From: Prolixibacteraceae bacterium
GTDB lineage: Bacteria > Bacteroidota > Bacteroidia > Bacteroidales > Prolixibacteraceae
Reading direction: 5' to 3'
Length of the DNA stretch: 64,000 bases
NCBI GenBank assembly: GCA_003506435.1
Contig: DOAQ01000046.1
Location: 434,001 to 498,000, forward strand
Under the pieces are notes generated by a model, which worked only from the letters and a program-made list of their open reading frames with translations, was not told the DNA's origin and did no database searches. Of the stretch, positions 8,570 through 16,837 are shown piece by piece; position 1 is the first letter of the stretch, and each line of letters opens with the position of its first letter. Position numbers and translations under genes: made by a program.

Positions 8570-10402
8570 CTATTTCTTTTGATAAACCCTGATCCAGTCA
8601 AATTCAAAAGTATATGGCAATCCGCTTGTAATTTCATCAACTACAATGGTGGCTGCATTCAGGTGCATTTCAATTGCAGGAACCTGACTGTCAATCGTCA
8701 GGATTTCTTTATTATTGATTTTCCACCGCATTTTTCCTTCCGACCATTCCAGCCTGAAAATATAATACTGCCCGGTTTTCAAACCGGAAATATCAGCCGT
8801 TTGCCCGCTGCCCGCCCCGTCTTTACTACTCACCAGGCCCAACCGGTTCTTCGCGCCGGTTTCCAAAAGAGTTACCTGCTGCGTATTATCTTCTCCGGCA
8901 AGAAACAGGACACTAACCAACCCTTTTAATGGGGTGTATTTCACTTTCGCCTCCCAAATTCCGCGGGTTCCCCAAAACGAACCACTGCTGTTGACACAAC
9001 CCGAACTATAATTGAATTCCTTTTCTATAAACCCGAATGGCAGTTGCCAAACCAATCCTTTTGTCTTTTCTTTCCGAGTTTCAATTTTCAGGGTTTTGCC
9101 GTCGGTTTTAATATTTTCACCAGAAGTGAAAGCCTGTAAGTCGCCCGGTTGCGAATAATTTTTACTCAATGATTGCCCGCCACGGTACGAAATTGTTTGC
9201 CATTTCGATGAATCCAGTTTTCCAGCGCTAAAATCATCAGAAAAGACAAGTTGCCAGTTTTTGAAGAAATCCAGCTCCTGATTGTTTTTGTATTTAAAAT
9301 ATCGCTGAATATTTGGCAACTGTTTCAATTCGTTGTATCGCTTAAATTTCCCGTATTCATCGGTCTTTTCCCATTTTTTTGTATCCTCCAGATATGCTTT
9401 ACGGGTAAGAAATTCTTTAGAAGAAGTCAGTGTTTTTAATTCTTCAAAGCGGATTTTTTCCTTCGAATTTTCCATCTGCCGGTAATTCTTCAGCTCCGAA
9501 GATTTTTCGAATTTCTGATAAAACAGAATATCGTCGGAAGTTTTCAGCTTCTTATATTCTTCCGACTTTCCAAATGCTTCCGTTTTTTCAAATTTTCTAC
9601 GGTCTTCCAAATATGCTTTTCTTTTCTGAAAATCAGCAGATTCAACCTTTCTCTTTAATTCCTGAAAGTGTTGAGGTATGAAACTATCGTCTGTTTCTTT
9701 GAAAATTTTATAATCTGACGAACCGGAAAACCGGAAATAGTATTTAATGGCAGCCGATTTCTTCAGTTGTTCGAATTGTTTTTTCTCGTTTTTGTCGGCC
9801 AAACCCTTTCCTGCTTTCGCTTTCAGTTCGGTAAAAATTTTCAGTTCGTCTGACAATTCAAAATCCTGAAAACGTTTCAATTCAGGCGAACCATTTATCT
9901 TGAAAAAGACCTGTATAGCTTTGCTTTTTTGCAAGTTTTTGAATTCGTTCAAAATCTTTTCCTCGGGCGATCCTTTGAAAACTTCGGCATCCGATTTTTT
10001 CTTTTCAGCCGCAAAACTACCGTCTTCCATGTACTTTTTCAGCGTCATATACCGGGACAGGGTTTCCGACCCGGCAATTTTCATGTAACGTTGTAATTCC
10101 GATGATTGCCCGGTTTTGTAAAATTTTTGCAGGTTCTTGTTTTTCGAAAGTACCGCAAATTCCTTCAGCAAGGCTTCTTCTTGACTTCCTTTAAAAACAA
10201 GGCTTTCAATTTCCTTCTTTTTCCGGGAAAAAGCTTCCGATTGAACAAAGGCTTCCATTTCGGTCAGTTCCTTCAGTTCGTCCGATTGTTCAACTTTGCA
10301 ATATTCGTTGTATGCAGTCAACAGGAGTTCGTGTTCCTGTTCAATTTTAACTGTAGATTTAATGAGCCCGAAAGCGCTCATGAAAAACATTCTCATCGAC
10401 AT
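8570..10402 (-). CDS. repeat protein with C-terminal GH16-like lectin/glucanase domain
   Basis: A 610-residue protein in two parts. Residues about 40-385 are imperfect charged helical repeats of roughly 70 residues. A recurring pattern is EFxxLxxSxxIxxYFKxxxSxELKxF, followed by xELKxxxxSxEFxxRKxYLED; clear copies include AFSRKKKEIE, DFQKRKAYLEDRRKFEKTE and EFLTRKAYLEDTKKWEKTD. Residues about 390-610 form a concanavalin-type GH16-like beta sandwich (LVFSDDFSAGKLDSSKW ... WGTRGIWEAKVKYTP ... FEFDWIRVYQKK). The GH16 catalytic ExDxxE motif is absent; the matching strand reads QQVTLLETG. No signal peptide is seen, so the protein may be cytosolic and glycan-binding or structural rather than hydrolytic. 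I do not recognise a characterised homologue. Confidence 0.7.
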   Translation of the reverse strand: MSMRMFFMSAFGLIKSTVKIEQEHELLLTAYNEYCKVEQSDELKELTEMEAFVQSEAFSRKKKEIESLVFKGSQEEALLKEFAVLSKNKNLQKFYKTGQSSELQRYMKIAGSETLSRYMTLKKYMEDGSFAAEKKKSDAEVFKGSPEEKILNEFKNLQKSKAIQVFFKINGSPELKRFQDFELSDELKIFTELKAKAGKGLADKNEKKQFEQLKKSAAIKYYFRFSGSSDYKIFKETDDSFIPQHFQELKRKVESADFQKRKAYLEDRRKFEKTEAFGKSEEYKKLKTSDDILFYQKFEKSSELKNYRQMENSKEKIRFEELKTLTSSKEFLTRKAYLEDTKKWEKTDEYGKFKRYNELKQLPNIQRYFKYKNNQELDFFKNWQLVFSDDFSAGKLDSSKWQTISYRGGQSLSKNYSQPGDLQAFTSGENIKTDGKTLKIETRKEKTKGLVWQLPFGFIEKEFNYSSGCVNSSGSFWGTRGIWEAKVKYTPLKGLVSVLFLAGEDNTQQVTLLETGAKNRLGLVSSKDGAGSGQTADISGLKTGQYYIFRLEWSEGKMRWKINNKEILTIDSQVPAIEMHLNAATIVVDEITSGLPYTFEFDWIRVYQKK

Positions 10403-10512
10403 GCTTCAAGTATTATAGGATATGTTTCCGAAGTCATAAAAATAGCAATAATTACAAATATCGCTACTTTTTTCAGGCTTCGATGTAAAAACAGTAATTT
10501 CGGCATATAAAA

Positions 10513-11634
10513 ATGCTTTCAACCATGAGAAAATTGCATCTCCTGAAGATATTCTTTTTGATTTTTCTTTTTACACAGCAAGCTTTTGCACAGCAATTTT
10601 TTAACGATGAATTTGATCGTGATAAATCGTACATTTTATTGGCCCATCCAACCGTTCAGAATCTGAAAACCATTTTATTTTTGACGGAAAACCAAATTTT
10701 TGATGCCGGTGATGCTGAATTTGTTGGTGTGTATTCGCGCGATGAAAGTTACGATTTCGGGCAGTCGCTCCGATTTGCGGAAAAAGAAAACCTGCAAAAT
10801 ATCCATTTTCAGGAAATAACCGGCCCGCTGAACCTGCCTGATATTTATAAAGCCAATGACTGCACTGAACTGTTTCGGCTGATTTTTGAAAATTCGTCCG
10901 GTCTTATCTTGTTTGGTGGCCCCGATATTATGCCCGAAGCCTATTCGGAGGATAATCTGTATTCGGAAGTTACCGACCCCAACCGCCATCTGTTTGAACT
11001 ATCACTGATTTTTCATCTCCTGGGCGGTAGCCAATCTCCGGATTTTGTGCCTTTACTGAATGAAAACCCGGATTTTGTGGTTACCGGCTTTTGCCTTGGG
11101 ATGCAAACCATGAATGTGGCAACCGGCGGCAGTCTGGTTCAGGATATTCCGGCGCAGATTTACAATGCCCGCTCCGATCAGGAAATTGTTGCGCTTCCGA
11201 AAAACCAGTTGCACCGCAACTACTGGCAAAACCTTTCGTCCGACAGTTTACTTATGGGCATCAATTTTCATCCGATACTGTTTGGCAACGATGATTTTTT
11301 CAAAAATGAAGTTGGATATAAAAAATCTTCATTTCCTGTGGTTTTGAGCAGTCACCACCAGTCGGCAAACAGGATGGGGAAAAACTGGGTGGCCACTGCC
11401 CGCTCGGAAGACGGAAAGATTATTGAAGGCATACGTCATGAAAAATACAAGAATGTATTTGCAGTCCAGTTTCATCCCGAGGTACCTGCATTGTATGAGA
11501 ACCGCGAAAAACTAAAATTTTCGCCTGACGACAAGCCTAAAACGTATCATGAAATTATTAAAAAAAGAGGGCTCGAATTTCACCTGAAATACTGGAGATA
11601 CATTTCCAAAGCCTTTCGGAATGCCACGAAATGA
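10513..11634 (+). CDS. secreted gamma-glutamyl hydrolase-like class I glutamine amidotransferase (peptidase C26)
   Basis: A 373-residue protein with an N-terminal signal peptide (LHLLKIFFLIFLFTQQAFAQ). The class I amidotransferase triad is visible: nucleophile Cys in TGFCLGMQTMN, and His and Glu in AVQFHPEVP. This matches the PuuD/gamma-glutamyl-GABA hydrolase family, which hydrolyses gamma-glutamyl bonds. The export signal is unusual for PuuD itself and suggests a periplasmic gamma-glutamyl hydrolase. The start could be 10513 or the internal ATG at 10525. It diverges from the GH16-like gene across about 110 bp. The natural substrate is unknown. Confidence 0.82.
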   Translation: MLSTMRKLHLLKIFFLIFLFTQQAFAQQFFNDEFDRDKSYILLAHPTVQNLKTILFLTENQIFDAGDAEFVGVYSRDESYDFGQSLRFAEKENLQNIHFQEITGPLNLPDIYKANDCTELFRLIFENSSGLILFGGPDIMPEAYSEDNLYSEVTDPNRHLFELSLIFHLLGGSQSPDFVPLLNENPDFVVTGFCLGMQTMNVATGGSLVQDIPAQIYNARSDQEIVALPKNQLHRNYWQNLSSDSLLMGINFHPILFGNDDFFKNEVGYKKSSFPVVLSSHHQSANRMGKNWVATARSEDGKIIEGIRHEKYKNVFAVQFHPEVPALYENREKLKFSPDDKPKTYHEIIKKRGLEFHLKYWRYISKAFRNATK

Positions 11635-11866
11635 TGTAAAATTTGATTTTATTTTTTTTGTTGCGGCTTGTAAAAAAAATAAAATTGTAACACTCAAATC
11701 CTTAGCTTTTATTTTGTAATTCCTTCAAAAATTCAATAGCAAATACAATTTAAACTTTCTATTTTTAGGTTCGAAAAAAAACGGTTGAAAATAAAACCAA
11801 GCGGTTCTTTTTATTGTCAATCTAAAAAATCAACTAACAGAACCCGTCATTTATAAAAAAGGAATA

Positions 11867-12628
11867 ATGAAAAGCTATACAAGGATTTTGTTTGCAGTAA
11901 TGCTTTGTTTTTTTATTTACCAAAACAACGCTCAGGGACAGGCACTTAAAAAAGCCATGAGCAAAGTAAAAGGAGCTGTATCTGATGTGAAAGGTACTGT
12001 AAATAATACGACCAATGTCAATGATCAAGCAGTATCGAATGCAGAAGCGCCATCTACCGGCCCGGCAAAACCCCTTGCCCCCAATGTAAAAAACTCCATC
12101 TCCGAGATCAGAGCGTTAACTGGTTTAACTAAAGATGCATTTCTAGCCAAAATGAAGAGTATGGGTTTTGCAGAAGGAACAGATGATATGGGACAGGGTG
12201 GAATAGTCTATAAATCAAAATCGGCAGGATACACTCTATCTGTAAAGTGGGGTACACGTGGTAAAGACGAATTTGTTCGTGAAATATCAAAAATGATATA
12301 TACGAAAGCCCCAAATTTTGCCACGATAAAGACCAACCTCCTGAGCTATGGAAAACAATGTACCGACCTGAAAGCCGAATTTACCAATGCCAATATAAAG
12401 GGAAACAGTAAAACGGGCAGCAAAGCCAATGTAAACAGTGCGGCAGAACGGACTTCAAAATTTTTACCTGCATTCGATAAATTTTTCAGCGCAAAAGAAG
12501 AAGGCTATGTGATCGATCAATATGCCGAGCGCGATTATATGTACCATATATCCTTTATGCACCAGGCTGGAATTGCCATGACAACAATTATGGTGATAGA
12601 CAATACAGTCGAAAGTCAGGAAGGATAA
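11867..12628 (+). CDS. secreted hypothetical protein
   Basis: A 253-residue protein that I do not recognise. It has a signal peptide (hydrophobic residues about 7-20, cleavage near AQGQA), then a low-complexity Lys/Val/Asn linker (residues about 25-75). A globular region follows (residues about 80-250) with NSISEIRALTGLTKDAFLAKMKSMGF. It has no cysteine after the signal peptide, no membrane helix after the signal, and no enzyme motif. A strong terminator follows directly, so it is probably a single-gene unit. The ~230 bp upstream are A+T-rich and non-coding. Confidence 0.7.
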   Translation: MKSYTRILFAVMLCFFIYQNNAQGQALKKAMSKVKGAVSDVKGTVNNTTNVNDQAVSNAEAPSTGPAKPLAPNVKNSISEIRALTGLTKDAFLAKMKSMGFAEGTDDMGQGGIVYKSKSAGYTLSVKWGTRGKDEFVREISKMIYTKAPNFATIKTNLLSYGKQCTDLKAEFTNANIKGNSKTGSKANVNSAAERTSKFLPAFDKFFSAKEEGYVIDQYAERDYMYHISFMHQAGIAMTTIMVIDNTVESQEG

Positions 12629-12650
12629 TTTGTTCCTCTATATTCTCGGT

Positions 12651-12692
12651 TCAACCTCAATCTAAAATTATTAGGTTGAGGTTGATTTTTTT
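12651..12692 (+). terminator. rho-independent terminator
   Basis: TCAACCTCAA (12651-12660) pairs with TTGAGGTTGA (12676-12685) over a 15-nt loop and is followed by TTTTTTT. It lies just after the secreted hypothetical gene and before prfC. Confidence 0.85.
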
Positions 12693-12751
12693 AATGAGTT
12701 TACGTTGAGCTTAATTTATCGGTCGAAATTTAATTTTCCATTTTAAACTGC

Positions 12752-12759
12752 TACTTTTG
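12752..12759 (+). promoter_or_regulatory. -7 box upstream of prfC
   Basis: TACTTTTG matches TAnnTTTG and lies 22 nt upstream of the prfC ATG. No convincing TTTG -33 element is seen at the usual spacing. Confidence 0.45.
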
Positions 12760-12781
12760 CGCCGTCATTAAAAACTGGTGA

Positions 12782-14356
12782 ATGGATTTTCAAACAGAAT
12801 TAGAACGGCGGCGTACGTTTGCCATTGTGAGCCATCCCGATGCGGGGAAAACTACATTAACTGAAAAACTGCTGCTTTTCGGAGGTGCGATTCGTGTGGC
12901 CGGTGCGGTAAAAAGCAATAAAATAAAAAAAGGCGCAACTTCCGACTTTATGGAAATCGAGCGCCAGCGTGGTATTTCTGTGGCTACTTCAGTAATGGGA
13001 TTCGAATACGACGGCTACAAAGTGAATATTCTCGACACACCCGGTCACCAGGATTTTCAGGAAGACACTTTCCGTACGCTGACTGCGGTTGATAGTGTAA
13101 TTATTGTCGTTGATGCTGCCAAAGGAGTTGAACCGCAAACCGAAAAACTAATGAATGTATGCCGGATGCGCAAAACGCCGGTCATCGTCTTCATCAACAA
13201 ACTCGACCGCCCCACACAAGGTTCGTTCGAACTGCTCGACGAAATTGAAAATCAACTAAAAATCAAAGTGCGCCCACTGAGCTGGCCCATCAACAGCGGC
13301 CCTGATTTCAAAGGCGTTTACAATATTTATAACCGTAGTCTCAACCTGTTCAATCCAAATGTTCAGGAAATTGAACCTATAATTGCTTTCGACGATATTA
13401 ACAACCCGGAACTGGAAAATTACATTCGCAATGACGCTAAAATATTGCGTGAAGAACTGGAACTGGTCGAAGGTGTTTACCCCGAACTGGACGTAAATGA
13501 ATATCTGGCAGGAAATCTTGCCCCGGTATTTTTTGGCAGCGCACTGTATAATTTTGGCGTTCAGGAATTACTTGATACTTTCCTGAAGATTGCGCCATTT
13601 CCGCGTCCCAGCTATACTGAAGAAAGAGAAGTAAAGCCTGACGAAGAAAAGTTCAGCGGGTTTGTCTTTAAAATCCATGCCAACATCGACCCGAACCACC
13701 GCAGCCGGATTGCGTTTGTGAAAGTTTGTTCCGGTCAGTTTGTACGGAATAACATGTACAAAAATGTACGGTTGGGGAAAACGTTCCGCATTTCAAGTCC
13801 GACTGCATTTATGGCTTCGCAAAAGGAAATTGTGGATGAAGCTTTCCCGGGCGATATTATTGGCGTGCCGGATACCGGCAATTTTATTATTGGCGACACG
13901 CTGACCGAAGGAGAAGATATCCATTTCAAAGGATTGCCAAGTTTCTCTCCTGAATTGTTCCGCTATATGGAAAATGCAGACCCAATGAAAACCAAACAGT
14001 TGAACAAAGGCATCGACCAGTTGATGGACGAAGGGGTGGCCCAGTTGTTTACCAGCCAGTTTAACGGACGGAAAATCATCGGAACGGTTGGACAGCTTCA
14101 GTTTGAAGTGATTCAATATCGTTTGGAACACGAATACACGGCTAAATGCCGTTTCGAAGTTTTATCGATGTACAAAGCCTGTTGGATTGAATGCGATGAC
14201 CCGAAAAAACTCGACGAATTCAAAAAACGAAAACACCAGAAAATGGCCAAAGACAAACGGGGCCGCGATGTGTTTATGGCCGATTCGTCATTCATCCTCC
14301 AAATGGCACAGGACGAATTCAAAGATATCCGGTTCCATTTTACAAGCGAATTTTAA
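12782..14356 (+). CDS. prfC: peptide chain release factor 3
   Basis: A 524-residue translational GTPase that releases RF1/RF2 from the ribosome after termination. All G motifs are canonical: P-loop SHPDAGKTT, switch I QRGISVATSV, switch II DTPGHQDF and NKLD. The RF3-specific middle and C-terminal domains follow (GRKIIGTVGQLQFEVIQYRLEHEY). Length fits the family (about 525-530). The catalytic His of DTPGH is present, in contrast to the EF-G paralogue at 44044. It is flanked by a terminator upstream and a short gap before the next gene. Confidence 0.96.
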   Translation: MDFQTELERRRTFAIVSHPDAGKTTLTEKLLLFGGAIRVAGAVKSNKIKKGATSDFMEIERQRGISVATSVMGFEYDGYKVNILDTPGHQDFQEDTFRTLTAVDSVIIVVDAAKGVEPQTEKLMNVCRMRKTPVIVFINKLDRPTQGSFELLDEIENQLKIKVRPLSWPINSGPDFKGVYNIYNRSLNLFNPNVQEIEPIIAFDDINNPELENYIRNDAKILREELELVEGVYPELDVNEYLAGNLAPVFFGSALYNFGVQELLDTFLKIAPFPRPSYTEEREVKPDEEKFSGFVFKIHANIDPNHRSRIAFVKVCSGQFVRNNMYKNVRLGKTFRISSPTAFMASQKEIVDEAFPGDIIGVPDTGNFIIGDTLTEGEDIHFKGLPSFSPELFRYMENADPMKTKQLNKGIDQLMDEGVAQLFTSQFNGRKIIGTVGQLQFEVIQYRLEHEYTAKCRFEVLSMYKACWIECDDPKKLDEFKKRKHQKMAKDKRGRDVFMADSSFILQMAQDEFKDIRFHFTSEF

Positions 14357-14470
14357 AAATACGATTAATCGTTTCTGGGAAAGAGGTTATCCGGACAACC
14401 AATCTTTTTTCTGAATATGTAACGAAGTTATTCTCCCTATTTCCTAATTTAGCAGAAATCAGAATATCGA

Positions 14471-15052
14471 ATGGAAGCTTTATATAACAGCGATTTATTT
14501 TCATACGTTTTATTGCCCCTGATGATTTTCTTTGCGCGTATTACCGATGTAACTATCGGGACAATCCGCATTGTGATGGTTTCAAAAGGACAGAAGCTGG
14601 TTGCCCCGATCCTCGGCTTTTTTGAGGTCATCATTTGGCTAATAGCGATGAGTAAAATTGTTCAAAACATTGACAACTGGGTAGCTTATGTCGCATACGG
14701 GGCCGGTTTTGCCACCGGTAATTATATCGGGCTGATCATTGAAGAACGACTGGCAATGGGAATCGTTCAATTGCAAATCATCACCCGCAAAAGCGCCGAT
14801 GTGCTGATCGGTAAACTAAAGGAAGCTGGCTATGGCATTACTTATCTCGAAGCACAGGGAGCCGTTGAACAGGTGGGCATCATTTATTCCATCATCAAAC
14901 GGGCCGACATCCCGACGGTAATTGAAATAATCCGCACCTATAACCCACAGGCTTTTTACTCGATCGGCGATGTAAAATTTGTTAACAAAGATATTGCTTC
15001 GCCTACCCCACAATTGGGAGGAGTAATGCGAAGATGGAGAAAAGGGAAGTAG
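14471..15052 (+). CDS. UPF0316 / DUF2179 domain membrane protein
   Basis: A 193-residue protein with three N-terminal membrane helices (residues about 10-30, 42-62, 68-90; the first includes YVLLPLMIFFARITDVTIGT). A C-terminal DUF2179 domain follows (residues about 105-180, KEAGYGITYLEAQGAVEQVGIIYSIIKRADI). The family is UPF0316; its function is unknown, though DUF2179 is thought to bind a small ligand. The last about 30 bp of coding sequence are repeated at 16642-16669, on the far side of the ATPase gene, suggesting that DNA was inserted at this gene's end. It follows prfC by 114 bp. Confidence 0.85.
   Translation: MEALYNSDLFSYVLLPLMIFFARITDVTIGTIRIVMVSKGQKLVAPILGFFEVIIWLIAMSKIVQNIDNWVAYVAYGAGFATGNYIGLIIEERLAMGIVQLQIITRKSADVLIGKLKEAGYGITYLEAQGAVEQVGIIYSIIKRADIPTVIEIIRTYNPQAFYSIGDVKFVNKDIASPTPQLGGVMRRWRKGK
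15018..15045. repeat. left copy of a 28-bp direct repeat flanking the ATPase gene
   Basis: This segment, inside the 3' end of the UPF0316 gene, begins GAGGAGTAATGCGAAG and is identical over 28 bp to 16642-16669. Similarity continues about 20 bp further with a few mismatches. The copies bracket the ATPase gene and a REP-like element. Confidence 0.85.
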
Positions 15053-15135
15053 AATTTCGTCGCAAGAGAACTAATTGAGGAGTTTGGCCTGTGAATTTGA
15101 CAACGTCATCTCAAAGAACATTTCTTTTTAAAAGG

Positions 15136-16350
15136 TCATTGTTTATCCCGACAATATTCATGAAACGGTATTACTTCAATTTTCATTTCTTCCTGCGAAA
15201 AACTATCTGATTGAGAAAGGGTCACGATGGTTCCTTTGTCCAGTTGGAACTTTTTCATTGCTTCGAACAAACCGGATGTTTCCCTTTGCAGGTTTTCGGT
15301 ATCAAGTTCCAAACATACTTGTATGGCCTCGGCAATAACTCCTTTTTCCATGACCAGAAAATCGCACTCTCCCGAGCCTGAATAATAGAAAATATCTTTC
15401 GTTTTCTCCCTGATAAACAAAAAAATCAAATTTTCCAATTTATGCCCATCGTCACTTTTGAACCGGGGTGTTGTATTTTCGACCAGCCCGCTATCGATGG
15501 CATAAACCTTTTTAGGATAAACATTTTGCTTTTTCAAAGAGTAATCGAACATCGGGACAAACGACAATAAGTAACACTGTTCCAAATACGAAAAATATTC
15601 CAGGATAGTGGTAGTTGACGATATGCCAAAGTTGTTTTTTAATTTATTGCCGGTAATCCGGTTGCCAACGTTAGCCAGCAAAAAAAGGGTTAAGCGTTGC
15701 AAGGTGCGTACATCCCTTATATTGTAACGCACTGCAATGTCGCGTACCAATATGTCGTTGAGCAATGAAGTCAGTATCTCACTGTTTTTCCGTTTAAGAT
15801 ACTCGGGGAAACCGCCCTCTTTCATGTATGATAACGTAGCCTCTATACCGGGAGTTATTTGACGGAAACGGCAATATTCACTATATGAAAACGGGAAAAG
15901 CTCTTTGGTAATTTGCCTACCCGTGAGGCTCGACCCCAGTTCACTGCTCAATAGCGAAGCATTTGAACCGGTAACAAAAACACGGTAATTCTCGTCTAAT
16001 TTCTGGCGCACATATCTTTCCCAGCCATTTACAAGCTGTATCTCGTCGAACATGAGTACAGAACTGCTACTTTCACCAATCAGCTTGTCCAGTTTATTAA
16101 AGTCGTCGGCGCCAAAATCATAAAGCCTCGGGTCATCAAAATTCAGATAAATGGCATCGGGAAATTTTTCTCTTAGCAATTGGAACAGCAATGTACTCTT
16201 TCCGCAACGGCGAATACCTGAAACAATCAATGCATGAGACTTCGAATCGGGCAACGATTGTATTTGCTCCCTCGCCATTCCTGTATCTTTCGACAGGATG
16301 TTTTCATGCTGATGTAGCAATATTTCCTTGAGAAATTCGATCTGTATCAT
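15136..16350 (-). CDS. AAA ATPase with C-terminal DUF4143 domain
   Basis: A 404-residue protein with Walker A (GIRRCGKSTLL, near residue 45), Walker B (SSVLMFDEIQL) and the sensor region RVFVTGSNASLLSSELGSSLTGR typical of AAA_14 ATPases. The C-terminal DUF4143 part contains a PD-(D/E)xK-like pattern (KLENLIFLFIRE ... GECDFLVMEKG ... AEAIQV). Such ATPases are common in accessory DNA; their role is not established. The gene lies between two direct-repeat copies and has tandem palindromes upstream of its start, which suggests an acquired, self-regulated unit. Its orientation is opposite to both neighbours. Confidence 0.85.
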   Translation of the reverse strand: MIQIEFLKEILLHQHENILSKDTGMAREQIQSLPDSKSHALIVSGIRRCGKSTLLFQLLREKFPDAIYLNFDDPRLYDFGADDFNKLDKLIGESSSSVLMFDEIQLVNGWERYVRQKLDENYRVFVTGSNASLLSSELGSSLTGRQITKELFPFSYSEYCRFRQITPGIEATLSYMKEGGFPEYLKRKNSEILTSLLNDILVRDIAVRYNIRDVRTLQRLTLFLLANVGNRITGNKLKNNFGISSTTTILEYFSYLEQCYLLSFVPMFDYSLKKQNVYPKKVYAIDSGLVENTTPRFKSDDGHKLENLIFLFIREKTKDIFYYSGSGECDFLVMEKGVIAEAIQVCLELDTENLQRETSGLFEAMKKFQLDKGTIVTLSQSDSFSQEEMKIEVIPFHEYCRDKQ

Positions 16351-16379
16351 GTCGTTACTCGTTGATTATAAAGACAAAA

Positions 16380-16428
16380 ATAATAGTTTCCATTATTAAT
16401 GGATAATAGTTTCCATTATTAATGGAAA
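16380..16428 (-). promoter_or_regulatory. tandem palindromic operator-like repeats upstream of the ATPase gene
   Basis: A 23-bp unit is repeated head to tail without change (16380-16402, 16403-16425). Each unit contains the palindrome TCCATTATTAATGGA. The second extends to TTTCCATTATTAATGGAAA (16410-16428), symmetrical over 9+1+9 bases. The repeats lie 30-78 bp upstream of the ATPase ATG, a position typical of a repressor site. Confidence 0.6.
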
Positions 16429-16487
16429 TTTTTGTTTGATTCTTTTGCCCTTCATTGTTATGTGAATTATAAATTCACTATTTAAAA

Positions 16488-16635
16488 GAGGCTGTCCTTC
16501 TAAAAAATTCTAAAATCCGCAATTCGCGTCACCCTGCCCCGAAATTTCAGGGTATTTAAGGGTCTGATTATTAGAAAGATGATATCCCGATGCTCGGGAT
16601 CGGGATGACTCGATCCCAGGCTTTTGGACAGCCTC
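16488..16635. repeat. REP-like dispersed element with inverted arms
   Basis: The element is bounded by GAGGCTGTCC (16488-16497) and GGACAGCCTC (16626-16635). Its core (GTCACCCTG, TTTCAGGGT, GGGTCTGATTATTA, GGGATGACTCGATCCCA) matches the core of the element at 56478-56614, although the arms differ. It also holds the internal hairpin ATCCCGA/TCGGGAT. It occupies most of the otherwise non-coding DNA between the ATPase and aguA genes. Confidence 0.7.
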
Positions 16636-16641
16636 AGCCAC

Positions 16642-16669
16642 GAGGAGTAATGCGAAGATGGAGAAAAGG
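16642..16669. repeat. right copy of the 28-bp direct repeat
   Basis: Identical to 15018-15045, the 3' end of the UPF0316 gene, but outside any gene here. The sequence after it (to about 16690) still resembles the downstream side of the left copy with a few mismatches. Confidence 0.85.
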
Positions 16670-16746
16670 AAAATAGGATTTAGTCGAAAGACTCAGAAAT
16701 ATTTGATTTTTTAATATTATTGTAACGACATTTTTTATTACTATAT

Positions 16747-16790
16747 GCCCCGCCGAGACGTACCTCTCACCTTACAGGCGGGGCTTTTTT
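16747..16790 (+). terminator. rho-independent terminator upstream of aguA
   Basis: GCCCCGCC (16747-16754) pairs with GGCGGGGC (16777-16784) and is followed by TTTTTT. No plus-strand gene precedes it directly. It lies 77 bp after the right copy of the duplicated UPF0316 gene end, so it was probably the original terminator of that gene. Confidence 0.8.
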
Positions 16791-16825
16791 ATTGTTTGAT
16801 TTTCCCGATTCAATCCGATTTTCCG

Positions 16826-16833
16826 TATTTTTG
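16826..16833 (+). promoter_or_regulatory. -7 box immediately before aguA
   Basis: TATTTTTG matches TAnnTTTG and ends 4 nt before the aguA ATG (16838). Transcription would then start at or next to the start codon, implying a leaderless mRNA. A TTTG at 16795-16798 is further upstream than the normal -33 spacing. Confidence 0.45.
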
Positions 16834-16837
16834 GGCC

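Noticed and set aside
11647..11684. An inverted repeat of T and A runs after the C26 peptidase gene could be a terminator.
   Set aside because: The stem is only A-T pairs in A+T-rich DNA, so it may be chance.
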